From Lentisphaerota bacterium (GTDB lineage Bacteria > Verrucomicrobiota > Lentisphaeria > Oligosphaerales > JABHEG01): DNA of 64,000 bases. This document shows positions 16,390 to 24,627 of the stretch, piece after piece (the stretch's first letter is position 1; each line of letters opens with the position of its first letter). A model generated the notes under the pieces. The model was not told the DNA's origin, made no database searches, and saw only the letters and a program-made list of their open reading frames with translations. The stretch lies in contig JABHEG010000374.1 of the NCBI GenBank assembly GCA_018676675.1, positions 62,001-126,000 on the forward strand, read 5' to 3'. A program made the translations under genes and the position numbers.

Positions 16390-18612
16390 TCAGCGACGGC
16401 CCTGATCCGGATTCTCGGCGAAAATCTGCACGTCCGCGATGTCGCCGCTGCCTTCGCCACCGGTTTGGGCGTAGTCGATGCAGCTACCGTTGTTCGCGAT
16501 CTTACCAATCGCCAGTCGCCTGTCGCCATTGGGAGTGCCCACACGATCGACCTGAAGGCGACGCCAGCGCTTGCCATCAGTCGAGGCCTCGTACAGGAGG
16601 AACTCCCCAACCATCCGGAGCCGGATCCAGTGCCATGCTCCTTGACGGTAGCCGCCGAAAAGCAACTGCCCCTCGGGACGATCAACGCCGATGCGGTTGT
16701 CACTCCGCACGTTGATGCGTCGGTACTGATCACCGATGCGTAACATCAGACCGGGCCCCCAGGAGGCCCCGCCCTGCTTCGTACAGCGGACCCTGCAGGT
16801 CACAGCAACCGTGTCAGGAGGAAGGGCGCGCTCTACGTATGCACACGTGTTCTCTCGTGCCGTAGCGCGAAGGACGCCATCACCTATCGAGAGAACACCT
16901 TCACTCTTAGGACTGAAAACGGCGCGCCAGCCACCTGGAAACTCGCGGGCTTCCTTACCCGTGGAAGCCTCGACCTTTGCACCGGCAACTCCCGGCGCCC
17001 GGATGGTGCGTTCCGGGCCAGTTGGCCAAGCCACGTCGATCTGCCGGAACGTGGCGGCGTCGAACTGCTCCGCTTGGCGCAGCACAGCAAAGGAGCTCCC
17101 CAAGGTCGCCTGTCGCGCGATTCCTGCCGCCTCGACGCGTCCGGGCAGAGCGTCGTTCAACGCCGGCCAGTAGAGCGTCTCCATCGCTTCCTTCCGGTAG
17201 TCATTGAGCCAGGTAGGGAGAAAATGCAGGCGGATGTTGGCATCCAACAGTCCGGAAATGAACGCCTTGTCGAGCCGAAACGCGTTGTTGTTGCAGAGCA
17301 CGCCTGTGGCGTTGCTGATGTTTCGGGTCGAGACAAAATAGCGCAGGTATTCCTGGTTCTGATAGGCGCCCTGGCCGCCTTCGCCGCGCAGGATGACGTT
17401 GAAATACGTGTCAATCTGCGGCAGGTACACGCCTCCTCCCGGTGGGCTCAGAGTCGCGTGGAACTCAAGCAACCCCTGGTCGCCGACGAGTTCACGGGCC
17501 TTGCGAACAAGCAGGTAGGTCCGAACCACGCTGCTGTAGATGCCGTCGAAATACAGCCCATCCGGCTTGTAGTCACGCATGACTCGAGTGATCTCACTGA
17601 GAAAGATGGGCCAGTTGGCACCCCTTGAGTCGGCCGGCCCGAACCGGGTCACCGCGAAGTTGTCAAAGCTGTTCACCGCCCTGCTTTCCTTCCCGGTCCC
17701 GGTGAGAAAGTAATACGGTGAGGTGTAGACGATATTTCGCATTCCCAGCCGCTCACAGGTGCGGTTGACGCGTTCAAACTCCTCGGTCCCGTTGCGCGGA
17801 ACAAAGCGCAAGGCCCAGTCTTTCCACAGCATCATTTCGGCCTGCTGCAGAAGTATGTTGCCGTACCGGCTCCATTCCTCGAGCTGAGCATCCGACGGAT
17901 AGCCCGTTTGCCGTGACCAGTGCCAGACCACCCGATCGCGAAGAGAGCTCTCCCAGTCGAATGGCTTCGGTGGCGCCACGGCCAGCCAGAGAATCTGTCC
18001 GGCTTTGAGCGCGTAGCTGACGCTGCATCCCCCCGCAGGCCCCCCCCTCGGCCAGCTGACGGTTGCGGCAGCAGCGCCCGTGGCCACGTAGCTCCCCATG
18101 CCGCCCCACTCATCCAGAATGAGCAAGTTGCCACGATGCCGGCGGACAGTGCCTGGAGCAAAGCGTACCGTGTACTCAAGCGCAAGTGCCCGCGTCGTCT
18201 TGAGCATCAGAAGTGAATCACCGTTGATGCGCAGCCGCAGGCCGCCATCCCCGGCCACAAGCACGACAGCCCCCGTGCCCTTGCGTTCCACCCTCAGCCC
18301 GGACAGAGCCCCCGGAGGAAACGTGACGTGCCCCATCTCACGCGGGCTTCCCAGACGCTGTTGAAGCCCCATCCTTCCTGCCTCAGGCTCAAAGACGAAC
18401 TCCCCCCCGGTCGTGCGTACAGTCAGTCTTCCCGGACGCTCTTCGACGGCCTCCACAGCCATGCCGAATTGCGCATCCATGAAGTCGTCCGTGGTCAACA
18501 GGTACTCAGCATCGGCTTCAATCGAGGGCGAGAGAGCAGGAACGGCAGCAGCCGTCCACGCGATCAGCGTACTCAGGGCAATCAGCGAAAGGGAACGATG
18601 GGGCTTAGTCAC
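16390..18612 (-). CDS. Secreted glycoside-hydrolase-like protein with C-terminal concanavalin-type domain
   Basis: 740 residues from a GTG at 18612 (SD GAGGAG just upstream, inside glpK); the frame extends further but only this start gives a signal peptide (LSLIALSTLIAWTAAAVPA). The middle is TIM-barrel-like: KPDGLYFDGIYSSVVRTY resembles the strand-4 region of unclassified glycosidases, and DTYFNVILRGEGGQGA and ISNATGVLCNNNAF follow. The last 180 residues (VEASTGKEAREFPGGWRAVF to QIFAENP) look like a LamG/DUF1961-type sandwich. I cannot give a GH family. Its GTG shares one base with the glpK stop codon, so translation is probably coupled to glpK. Confidence 0.65.
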   Translation of the reverse strand: MTKPHRSLSLIALSTLIAWTAAAVPALSPSIEADAEYLLTTDDFMDAQFGMAVEAVEERPGRLTVRTTGGEFVFEPEAGRMGLQQRLGSPREMGHVTFPPGALSGLRVERKGTGAVVLVAGDGGLRLRINGDSLLMLKTTRALALEYTVRFAPGTVRRHRGNLLILDEWGGMGSYVATGAAAATVSWPRGGPAGGCSVSYALKAGQILWLAVAPPKPFDWESSLRDRVVWHWSRQTGYPSDAQLEEWSRYGNILLQQAEMMLWKDWALRFVPRNGTEEFERVNRTCERLGMRNIVYTSPYYFLTGTGKESRAVNSFDNFAVTRFGPADSRGANWPIFLSEITRVMRDYKPDGLYFDGIYSSVVRTYLLVRKARELVGDQGLLEFHATLSPPGGGVYLPQIDTYFNVILRGEGGQGAYQNQEYLRYFVSTRNISNATGVLCNNNAFRLDKAFISGLLDANIRLHFLPTWLNDYRKEAMETLYWPALNDALPGRVEAAGIARQATLGSSFAVLRQAEQFDAATFRQIDVAWPTGPERTIRAPGVAGAKVEASTGKEAREFPGGWRAVFSPKSEGVLSIGDGVLRATARENTCAYVERALPPDTVAVTCRVRCTKQGGASWGPGLMLRIGDQYRRINVRSDNRIGVDRPEGQLLFGGYRQGAWHWIRLRMVGEFLLYEASTDGKRWRRLQVDRVGTPNGDRRLAIGKIANNGSCIDYAQTGGEGSGDIADVQIFAENPDQGRR

Positions 18613-20099
18613 TAGCGATCTCCTCGGCAACGGGCCACGGCAGCTTCCCAGCCGTTGTAGTGGTCCTCTCTCAGTCCGGCAGCCATACGCGGCGTGAACC
18701 GACGCTCGGGTTGCCACAAAGCAGCGATTTCGGAGCGATCACTCCAGTAGCCAATGGCGAGACCGGCCAGGTAGGCGGCCCCAAGTGCCGTCGTCTCCGT
18801 CACGACGGGGCGCACGGCGTCCGCGCCGAGGACGTCAGCCTGGACCTGAAGCAGCAGATCATTCGCCGTGGCTCCGCCGTCGACCCGAAGTTCTGCCAAA
18901 TGTACTGCCGAATCCCGCTGCATGGCGTCCAACACGTCGCGCGTCTGGTACGCGATAGCTTCCAGCGCGGCCCGGACGATGTGAGCCCGTCCGGTGCCGC
19001 GCGTCATCCCCACGATCGCTCCTCGCGCCTCCGGATCCCAGTAGGGAGCGCCAAGCCCGGTGAACGCAGGAACAAGATAGACGCCCTCGGTGCTCTCAAC
19101 TTCCGCGGCAACAGTCTCACTCTCCGCCGCAGTCCGGATCAGGCCGAGTTCATCGCGCAGCCACTGGATCGTTGCCCCTCCCATGAAGACGCTCCCCTCC
19201 AACGCGTACTCAGTGACACCCCCAATACGCCACGCCACTGTGGTGAGCAACTGGTTCCGCGATGTTACGGGACGGTCTCCAATGTTCATGAGAAGGAAAC
19301 AGCCTGTCCCATAGGTGTTCTTCGCCATGCCCGGAGAAAAACAGGCTTGACCGAAGAGAGCGGCTTGCTGATCCCCGGCCATCCCGGCGATCGGGATGGG
19401 CCGGTCCCCAAGCAGACGCGTCTCGCCGCAGATGCCGGACGACGACACGACCTCAGGGAGCATTTCTCTGGGGATGTCCAACATACCAAGAAGCTCGGGA
19501 TCCCAGTCGAGCGTGTGAATATTGAGTAGCATAGTGCGTGATGCATTCGAGACATCAGTGGCGTGCACGCGCCCTTCGGTCAGTCTCCAGAGAAGCCAAC
19601 TGTCAACGGTCCCAAACAGGATGTCTCCCTGACGGGCGGCCTCACGGGCCCCGGGGATGGTGTCCAGGATCCACTTCAGCTTGGTGCCGGAGAAGTAGGG
19701 ATCCAGCACCAAACCTGTCTTCGCCTGAATCGACTCGCGCATCCCGTCTCTCGCCAGCTGTTCACAGATGGCTGCTGTACGACGGCACTGCCAGACAATG
19801 GCATTGTGGATGGGCTCACCCGTACGTCGATCCCAGACCACGGTGGTCTCGCGCTGGTTGGTGATCCCGATGGCCGCGACATCTGAGGGACCGATCCCCG
19901 CACGTTTGAGCGCTTCTTCCGCGACGTCGTGTTGGCCACACCAGATGACCTCGGGATCGTGCTCGACCCAGCCGGGCTGGGGGTAGACCTGCGGGAACTC
20001 AACCTGGGCAACAGCCACGGGCAGCCCCGAACGCCCGAAGACGATGGCCCGGGAGCTGGTAGTCCCCTGATCCAGAGCCAGGATGTACTGATCGGCCAT
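18612..20099 (-). CDS. glpK: Glycerol kinase
   Basis: 495 residues, the usual length for the family (about 500). FGGY-kinase motifs are all present: ALDQGTTSSRAIVF at the N-terminus (phosphate loop), NQRETTVVWDRRTG, GTKLKWILD, TDVSNASRTMLLNIHTLDWD, AGDQQAALFGQ, YALEGSVFMGGA, FTGLGAPYWDPEARG and VDGGATANDLLLQ. It phosphorylates glycerol to sn-glycerol-3-phosphate with ATP in the cytoplasm. No glpF or glpD is next to it. Its neighbours are secreted proteins: a propeller gene 63 bases upstream and a hydrolase-like gene whose start overlaps its stop. Glycerol kinase in such company suggests use of glycerol-containing material such as glycolipids or floridoside-type compounds, but that is a guess. 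Confidence 0.95.
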   Translation of the reverse strand: MADQYILALDQGTTSSRAIVFGRSGLPVAVAQVEFPQVYPQPGWVEHDPEVIWCGQHDVAEEALKRAGIGPSDVAAIGITNQRETTVVWDRRTGEPIHNAIVWQCRRTAAICEQLARDGMRESIQAKTGLVLDPYFSGTKLKWILDTIPGAREAARQGDILFGTVDSWLLWRLTEGRVHATDVSNASRTMLLNIHTLDWDPELLGMLDIPREMLPEVVSSSGICGETRLLGDRPIPIAGMAGDQQAALFGQACFSPGMAKNTYGTGCFLLMNIGDRPVTSRNQLLTTVAWRIGGVTEYALEGSVFMGGATIQWLRDELGLIRTAAESETVAAEVESTEGVYLVPAFTGLGAPYWDPEARGAIVGMTRGTGRAHIVRAALEAIAYQTRDVLDAMQRDSAVHLAELRVDGGATANDLLLQVQADVLGADAVRPVVTETTALGAAYLAGLAIGYWSDRSEIAALWQPERRFTPRMAAGLREDHYNGWEAAVARCRGDR

Positions 20100-20162
20100 G
20101 TGTCTATTCTCCTATCGAAGGCCGGAATCTCGAGCAAATACAGCGGGAGAAAGTGGCTTCTA

Positions 20163-21986
20163 TCACTGCTGCAAGCTGCAACGCCAAACGCTGCTGCCTG
20201 ACCCGTAATAGAGCATACCGTCTTCACTCACCAGGAACCCATGCGCCTTCTTCAGGGATGGGTGGCGTGCGATCACGGTGACGGTGCGTGCCGCCGGATC
20301 AATGGCAAAGGCCGTGTCGTCCCCGAGCCCCACCACCTGGCCAGCCGGGCCAAGCAGGCAGTCGCTGAGCTCAGGGAAGTGAAGTCGTTTCACCGGTAGC
20401 GGTCCAGTGTAGAGCGTCTCACGCTTGCCCGGATCAAACAGGTACCAGGAGCCTCCTGCCAAGCCAACGATCAGTCCATCCTTGCCCCGAACGGCACGTC
20501 CATAACGCCGTGTTCCGGGGACAGGCTGTCCCCGCCAGACGACCTTCCGCAATTCTGTATCCCACAGGAAGACCTCCGCCTCCTCAAGTGACGGAATCGC
20601 GCTGCTCCCCCCACCAACCGACGCACAGCCAAAGAGCTCAGTGCTGTTCGGGACAGCACACAGGTAAGCAATGCTCTGGTCTGGCATAATCTTGTCCCAA
20701 ATCTGCGTCTCAAAGCTCTCTGGATCGACTTGGACAAGTGCCCCGCCCAAGCGGCCTTTGGCCGGGGTCGTCCCAAAGTACAGTTTCCCGTCAGGCCCTG
20801 CCTCCCACTGAACGGGGCGTTCGTGGCCGGGGATTGAGCGCTTGAATCGGCGCGGGTTAGTGCCAGCCCGGCGTGAGGATGTGGGGTCGAAGAAGTCCAA
20901 CTTACACCCCATATAGCTGGCAAAGAACAGGCCCTTTGGGTGGCTGAAGGTGTCATAGATCTGAATGACCTTGGGGGTCACGTCAGACAGTTCTTCGAAG
21001 GCAGCTTTGTCAAGATCGTACCGCCACGTTATGCCGGGAAAGACGGTGCCTCCATAGATCTTGCGATCACGTTCACAGCCAATACTGAAGACGGCCGGAG
21101 CGCGCCCGGGGTAATCGGTCTGCACGAACGATGTGGCTTGGGTTGCAGCCTCAACGAGCCTCAGACGCCCTCGTGCATCGACATTGCCTACGGTGAAATC
21201 GCCGGCCCGCCTTGCCTGCGGGTCCTGGCGTGGGGCCCTGTACGTCCCCTCGACAATCCCGTCAGGTCGACACAGGAAGTTCGTTTTGCCACTGCGCCCA
21301 TAGACCTGCCCATCAGTCCCGGTCCAAAGCTTGGGTGCGCCTTGCTCACGGGCCATGGATTCGGGCAGGATCTGTTGACGAGCGCCTGTGTTCGGGTCGA
21401 CACTCCACAGTTCCTGATGATGCAGACCAACGGAGCAGTAGACCATCCCCGTATCAGCGGCGGAAACCTTGATGATGTACTTCTCACGCTTGTCGCTGGT
21501 CACCCGACCGAGAGAAGACACAACCCCTGTCCTCATGTCGCAGGCGACGAGAATAGCCTCGGGGTAGGTGCCCACGTATAGCACATCGGAGCGGGTCCTG
21601 TGCCCTCCCATCCAGTATGATGCCGGGGTATCCGGGATACCCAGTTCCACGAGCTCTGCATCCGGCGTGTACTTGAAGAAGCGGCCCGGGGTGCCGACGT
21701 AGAAGAAAAGGCTTCCGCACGGTCCCGCCGCCACCGCCAGATTGACCGCGCGATACTTGCGGAAGTCGAGAGTGAAGGTCTTCCCCGTGGACACGTCAAC
21801 ACCCACGAGCGCTTCCTGCTTCCGCCACCCCCAGGCAATATGCCCTCCGGCGGATGTCGGCGTGACTGCGACGATCGAGAGCTTCCGGATCAGGACGGGT
21901 GCGCCCAGGTCCTCGAATTCCACGTGGGCGGCCCCGGCCATCCCGCATGCTGCTGTCATTGCCACGATGCTCCAAGATCCCATCAT
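20163..21986 (-). CDS. Secreted beta-propeller-like protein, paralogue of 4722-6683
   Basis: 607 residues; ATG at 21986 preceded by GGGAGAG. Signal peptide WSIVAMTAACGMAGA. The chain is built of propeller-blade units (GPCGSLFFYVGTPGRFFKY, RTRSDVLYVGTYPE, GTDGQVYGRSGKTNFLC, AGPDGKLYFGTTPAKGRLGG). The C-terminal part (EAEVFLWDTELRKVVWRGQP, then KDGLIVGLAGGSWYLFDPGK) parallels the first propeller protein. No catalytic motif recognised. It lies 27 bases downstream of the DUF3748-like remnant and 63 bases upstream of glpK on the same strand, so it is probably in one transcript with glpK. Confidence 0.7.
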   Translation of the reverse strand: MMGSWSIVAMTAACGMAGAAHVEFEDLGAPVLIRKLSIVAVTPTSAGGHIAWGWRKQEALVGVDVSTGKTFTLDFRKYRAVNLAVAAGPCGSLFFYVGTPGRFFKYTPDAELVELGIPDTPASYWMGGHRTRSDVLYVGTYPEAILVACDMRTGVVSSLGRVTSDKREKYIIKVSAADTGMVYCSVGLHHQELWSVDPNTGARQQILPESMAREQGAPKLWTGTDGQVYGRSGKTNFLCRPDGIVEGTYRAPRQDPQARRAGDFTVGNVDARGRLRLVEAATQATSFVQTDYPGRAPAVFSIGCERDRKIYGGTVFPGITWRYDLDKAAFEELSDVTPKVIQIYDTFSHPKGLFFASYMGCKLDFFDPTSSRRAGTNPRRFKRSIPGHERPVQWEAGPDGKLYFGTTPAKGRLGGALVQVDPESFETQIWDKIMPDQSIAYLCAVPNSTELFGCASVGGGSSAIPSLEEAEVFLWDTELRKVVWRGQPVPGTRRYGRAVRGKDGLIVGLAGGSWYLFDPGKRETLYTGPLPVKRLHFPELSDCLLGPAGQVVGLGDDTAFAIDPAARTVTVIARHPSLKKAHGFLVSEDGMLYYGSGSSVWRCSLQQ

Positions 21987-22013
21987 GCGTCTCTCCCAGG
22001 CAGTCCGGAAAGG

Positions 22014-22382
22014 TCAGATCCCTTCCGGCACAGCGACGACGAAAATCTGGTCGAAAATCTGCCCGTCATTCTTGACCGGCCGTGAGAAGGAAATCCACGC
22101 GCCGTCCGGTGAATAGCAGCAGCTGTAGTCAGTCGGTGCCGGCCAGCTTGCCGAACGCTCCGTCAGCCGCACACTCTCTCCGGTCTCGACATCGGTCGTG
22201 AACACACTGTTGTCCATGACGTAGGCGAGGAAGCGCCCGTCCGGGCTCCACGAGAACGCCGACTGCACCCGCCACGGGTTCGTTGTCACTTGGGCGGGTG
22301 TGCCGCCATTCGGCGAGACCGTCCATAACTGAGGCACGCCGCTGTCATCTTCCATGAGGAAGCCCCTGCCTCTCTTTGGCAC
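22014..22382 (-). pseudogene. 3' remnant of a DUF3748/TolB-like propeller gene
   Basis: The frame gives about 118 residues starting RGRGFLMEDDSGVPQLW and running through WSPDGRFLAYVMDNS, YSPDGAWISFS and QIFDQIFVVAVPE to a stop. These are two TolB-type (WSPDG) blades and an ending like that of DUF3748 proteins (E. coli YidR relatives), which are several hundred residues long. No ribosome binding site precedes it. Its 5' end overlaps, in another frame, the last 12 codons of the sialidase-like gene, as if the rest had been deleted and the tail joined to that gene. Family naming is from motifs only. Confidence 0.6.
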
Positions 22383-24042
22383 TCCCGCGCATGCCGTGAT
22401 AGAGCTTGAAGAGCGGGTGCGAATCCGCCATGGTCACCCGTCGAAAGTCCCGGACGCGGTGGAACGTCAGGTAGTTGGCATCATGGAAGTTGTGGGCTCC
22501 GCCATGGCCGTCGCCATAGGCAGTGCGGCTGGCAACGATGAGATCGTCCCCGTCGAACTGCCAGTCGGGGTACTGGAATCCGTGGTGACCTGAATCGGGG
22601 TGAAAGAGAATGACGCTTCGGACGTCCCAGGTCTTCAGGTCCGGCGATGATGCCAGGGCCAGGGCGTTGCGGACATCGCGAGAAGTCGGCCGGTAGTTGG
22701 TCAGAGCCCAGTAGAGCCTTGATTCCTGGTCAAAGCGAATCGTGAACTTGTTGTGGTTCCCACCCGGGAGCTCCACGAATCCGGTTCCCGGGTCAAAGGT
22801 CGCCGTCTTCCCGTCGCTGCTGATCCGGATGACGGCTGCCAACCAGCCGAACTTGGGATCCTCAGCACGCAGGACATTGACGACCTCGCCCTCAGGGGTG
22901 GCCACCGCATTGCCCTCAAGCCAACCGACGAAGCGCCCTTCGCGCCACGCTGAGTCGCGGGGCAGCCGGTTGCTGATCGTCCAGCTGTCGGCAACGAGCA
23001 GGTCGGCATCTACCGGAGCAGACATCATGAACGCTCTGAAGTGTTTTCCCCAGCCTCCGCCGCCACCTGCATCCTCCATCGCTCGCCAGATCCGACCGTT
23101 GTGGACCAACACCGGCACGGGTGCACAGTGGTACCTGGCCCCGGCCAAGAGGAGGCCGGTCCTCGCGCCCGTGGGTTCCGTCCAGGTCTCTCCGCGATCC
23201 ACCGACTTGCGGATCACAGCATTGCCGTACCGGCTGTACGTACCGATGGCATAGGTCACCCCGCGATGAACAAAAAGTGTCCCCCAGAAGAGTCCCTTGA
23301 TATCACCCAGACGGTCCCACGTGACGCCTCGGTCGAGTGACCGGAAGACCCGCGTGATCCCACACGCATCAGCCCCGGAACCGCCGCCAAACAGATCGTG
23401 AGATGCCAGATAGCTGCCATCGGGAAGAACCGCGATGCTGGGCGACCCAATGTAGGTCTTGTTCCCTGAGCGGACGTAATCAACCACGGTTCCCGGCACG
23501 GTTTTGTACTGGGGATGCAACTCCAGGACCTCGATCTCAAGCTTCGGCGCCAGCAGCACCAACCCCGTCCAACTCCCCTCAGGCAGGTCCAGTTCCTCTC
23601 CCGCACTCAAAGCCCGCGAGAAGACCGGCATCTTCGTGTGACCGCCGTCGGTGTAACGCAGGACCCACTCGGGATGCTGCATCCAGCCGGCCATGTCGAT
23701 GTCCTGGCGTTTGGTCGAGGTGGCGCCATGGACCATGGTATCGTTTTTTGCCACGACCCGAACCCGCGAGTTCAGCCCACCGCCCAAGCGCGTGAACTCC
23801 CAGCCAAGGAGAGCATCGGGGACGACATCAAACACATACTTGCGATTCCGGAATGCCTTCACATCCTGACTGAGCACACCGACTTCGAAATTGTAGCCCC
23901 GGGCGACGAACGACGCCTCAACAGGCTGCCCCCACGCAACACTGAGTGCAGCTAAACTCAACCCAGTCATTATCACTCCTATCGCTGTACGAAGTCGCCT
24001 GGTCAAACTCAATGGGCTCGGGAGTGTTGCACGGTCCAGCAT
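22345..24042 (-). CDS. Secreted sialidase-like (BNR repeat) protein, C-terminus probably replaced
   Basis: 565 residues from the ATG at 24042, with GGGGAG six bases upstream. Signal peptide TAIGVIMTGLSLAALSVAWG. The propeller carries BNR/Asp-box motifs (SLDRGVTWDRLG and SVDRGETWTEP) and GSPSIAVLPDGSYLASHD, typical of sialidase-superfamily proteins of PVC bacteria. True sialidases use an Arg triad and a Tyr/Glu pair, which I cannot confirm. The natural end is probably near residue 550 (NFHDANYLTFHRVRDFRRVT); the last dozen residues are read from the remnant of a different gene in a shifted frame. First gene of the minus-strand block leading to glpK. Confidence 0.7.
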   Translation of the reverse strand: MLDRATLPSPLSLTRRLRTAIGVIMTGLSLAALSVAWGQPVEASFVARGYNFEVGVLSQDVKAFRNRKYVFDVVPDALLGWEFTRLGGGLNSRVRVVAKNDTMVHGATSTKRQDIDMAGWMQHPEWVLRYTDGGHTKMPVFSRALSAGEELDLPEGSWTGLVLLAPKLEIEVLELHPQYKTVPGTVVDYVRSGNKTYIGSPSIAVLPDGSYLASHDLFGGGSGADACGITRVFRSLDRGVTWDRLGDIKGLFWGTLFVHRGVTYAIGTYSRYGNAVIRKSVDRGETWTEPTGARTGLLLAGARYHCAPVPVLVHNGRIWRAMEDAGGGGGWGKHFRAFMMSAPVDADLLVADSWTISNRLPRDSAWREGRFVGWLEGNAVATPEGEVVNVLRAEDPKFGWLAAVIRISSDGKTATFDPGTGFVELPGGNHNKFTIRFDQESRLYWALTNYRPTSRDVRNALALASSPDLKTWDVRSVILFHPDSGHHGFQYPDWQFDGDDLIVASRTAYGDGHGGAHNFHDANYLTFHRVRDFRRVTMADSHPLFKLYHGMRGSAKERQGLPHGR

Positions 24043-24302
24043 GGTGAGCTCCCCTATTCTATCGAGCAGTGCCACGACATCCGAGCGGGGATGTTGGCTG
24101 TTGGTTACTCAGTTGTTGGTTCTCCGGATCCCGAATGAGGATATCCGGCATTGGTTATTCACCGATTCGGGAGACGCCCGGGAAACCGAATCCCGAACCA
24201 TCGAGTCTCGAATCTCAACACCATCTTCAGCCTCTCGACCGTAGCGCCGACAACACCGCAACGCCACCTGAAGGGGGCCTGAATTGGGAAGGAGAATCCG
24301 CA
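24043..24302. repeat. GATTCGGG/CCCGAATC repeat region, copy 1 (core 24121-24215)
   Basis: The stretch contains CCGATTCGGGA at 24162-24172 and, further on, CGAATCCCGAACCATCGAG and TCTCGAATC. The last part is close to 62818-62848 (CGAATCCCGAACCAACGAAT...). Both places have inverted GATTCGGG and CCCGAATC words. No gene is visible in this part of the gap. Confidence 0.55.
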
Positions 24303-24410
24303 ATGATCGAGCATCCGGAAACGGTCACGATCGCGGGCCAGATCGCCAAGACACTGACCGGCAAGCGGATCGCTTCCGCCATGCGTGGGAACACGCCGCA
24401 CAAGTGGGCA
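24303..24410 (+). pseudogene. 5' fragment of an Fpg/Nei-type DNA glycosylase gene
   Basis: An ATG at 24303, preceded by a good AAGGAG, opens MIEHPETVTIAGQIAKTLTG then KRIASAMRGNTPHKWA. This is the N-terminus of the formamidopyrimidine-DNA glycosylase/endonuclease VIII-like family in the MIE-PE form, where the normal sequence is roughly MIExPExxxLAxQxNxTxxGKxI...SPHKF. The initiating Pro2 of classical Fpg is Ile here, as in that subfamily. After about 36 codons the similarity stops and the frame runs into low-complexity GC-rich repeat sequence, so at least 85% of the gene is missing. It cannot make a working glycosylase. Confidence 0.65.
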
Positions 24411-24459
24411 GGCAATCTACACCTGCCCGACCTGTCAACCCACGCCCCCGAAACCGGTA

Positions 24460-24627
24460 AAGAAACGCTCCTCCGGGAGACGACGATGGCGGCGCACGGC
24501 CTACAAGTGCCCTGCTCTTGCTCTTGTACGGCGGGCGGCCCCCCGACCGCCATTCTCTTGGAGGCCGCCCGGGGGCCGCCACGTGAGTCCCGCTCCACGT
24601 GCCAACGTGGTCACGGGATGCGGCGTA
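24460..24627. repeat. GC-rich repeat related to the 34-kb tandem array
   Basis: CTTGTACGGCGGGCGGCCC followed by CCCGACCGCCATTCTCTTGG resembles the 52-bp unit of the array at 34117-34336 read on the opposite strand (CTGTACGGCGAGCGGCCC, then CCCGATCGCCAAGAG). GGCCGCCCGGGGGCCGCCACG follows. It lies just past the stop of the PL6 gene on the minus strand. Confidence 0.5.
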
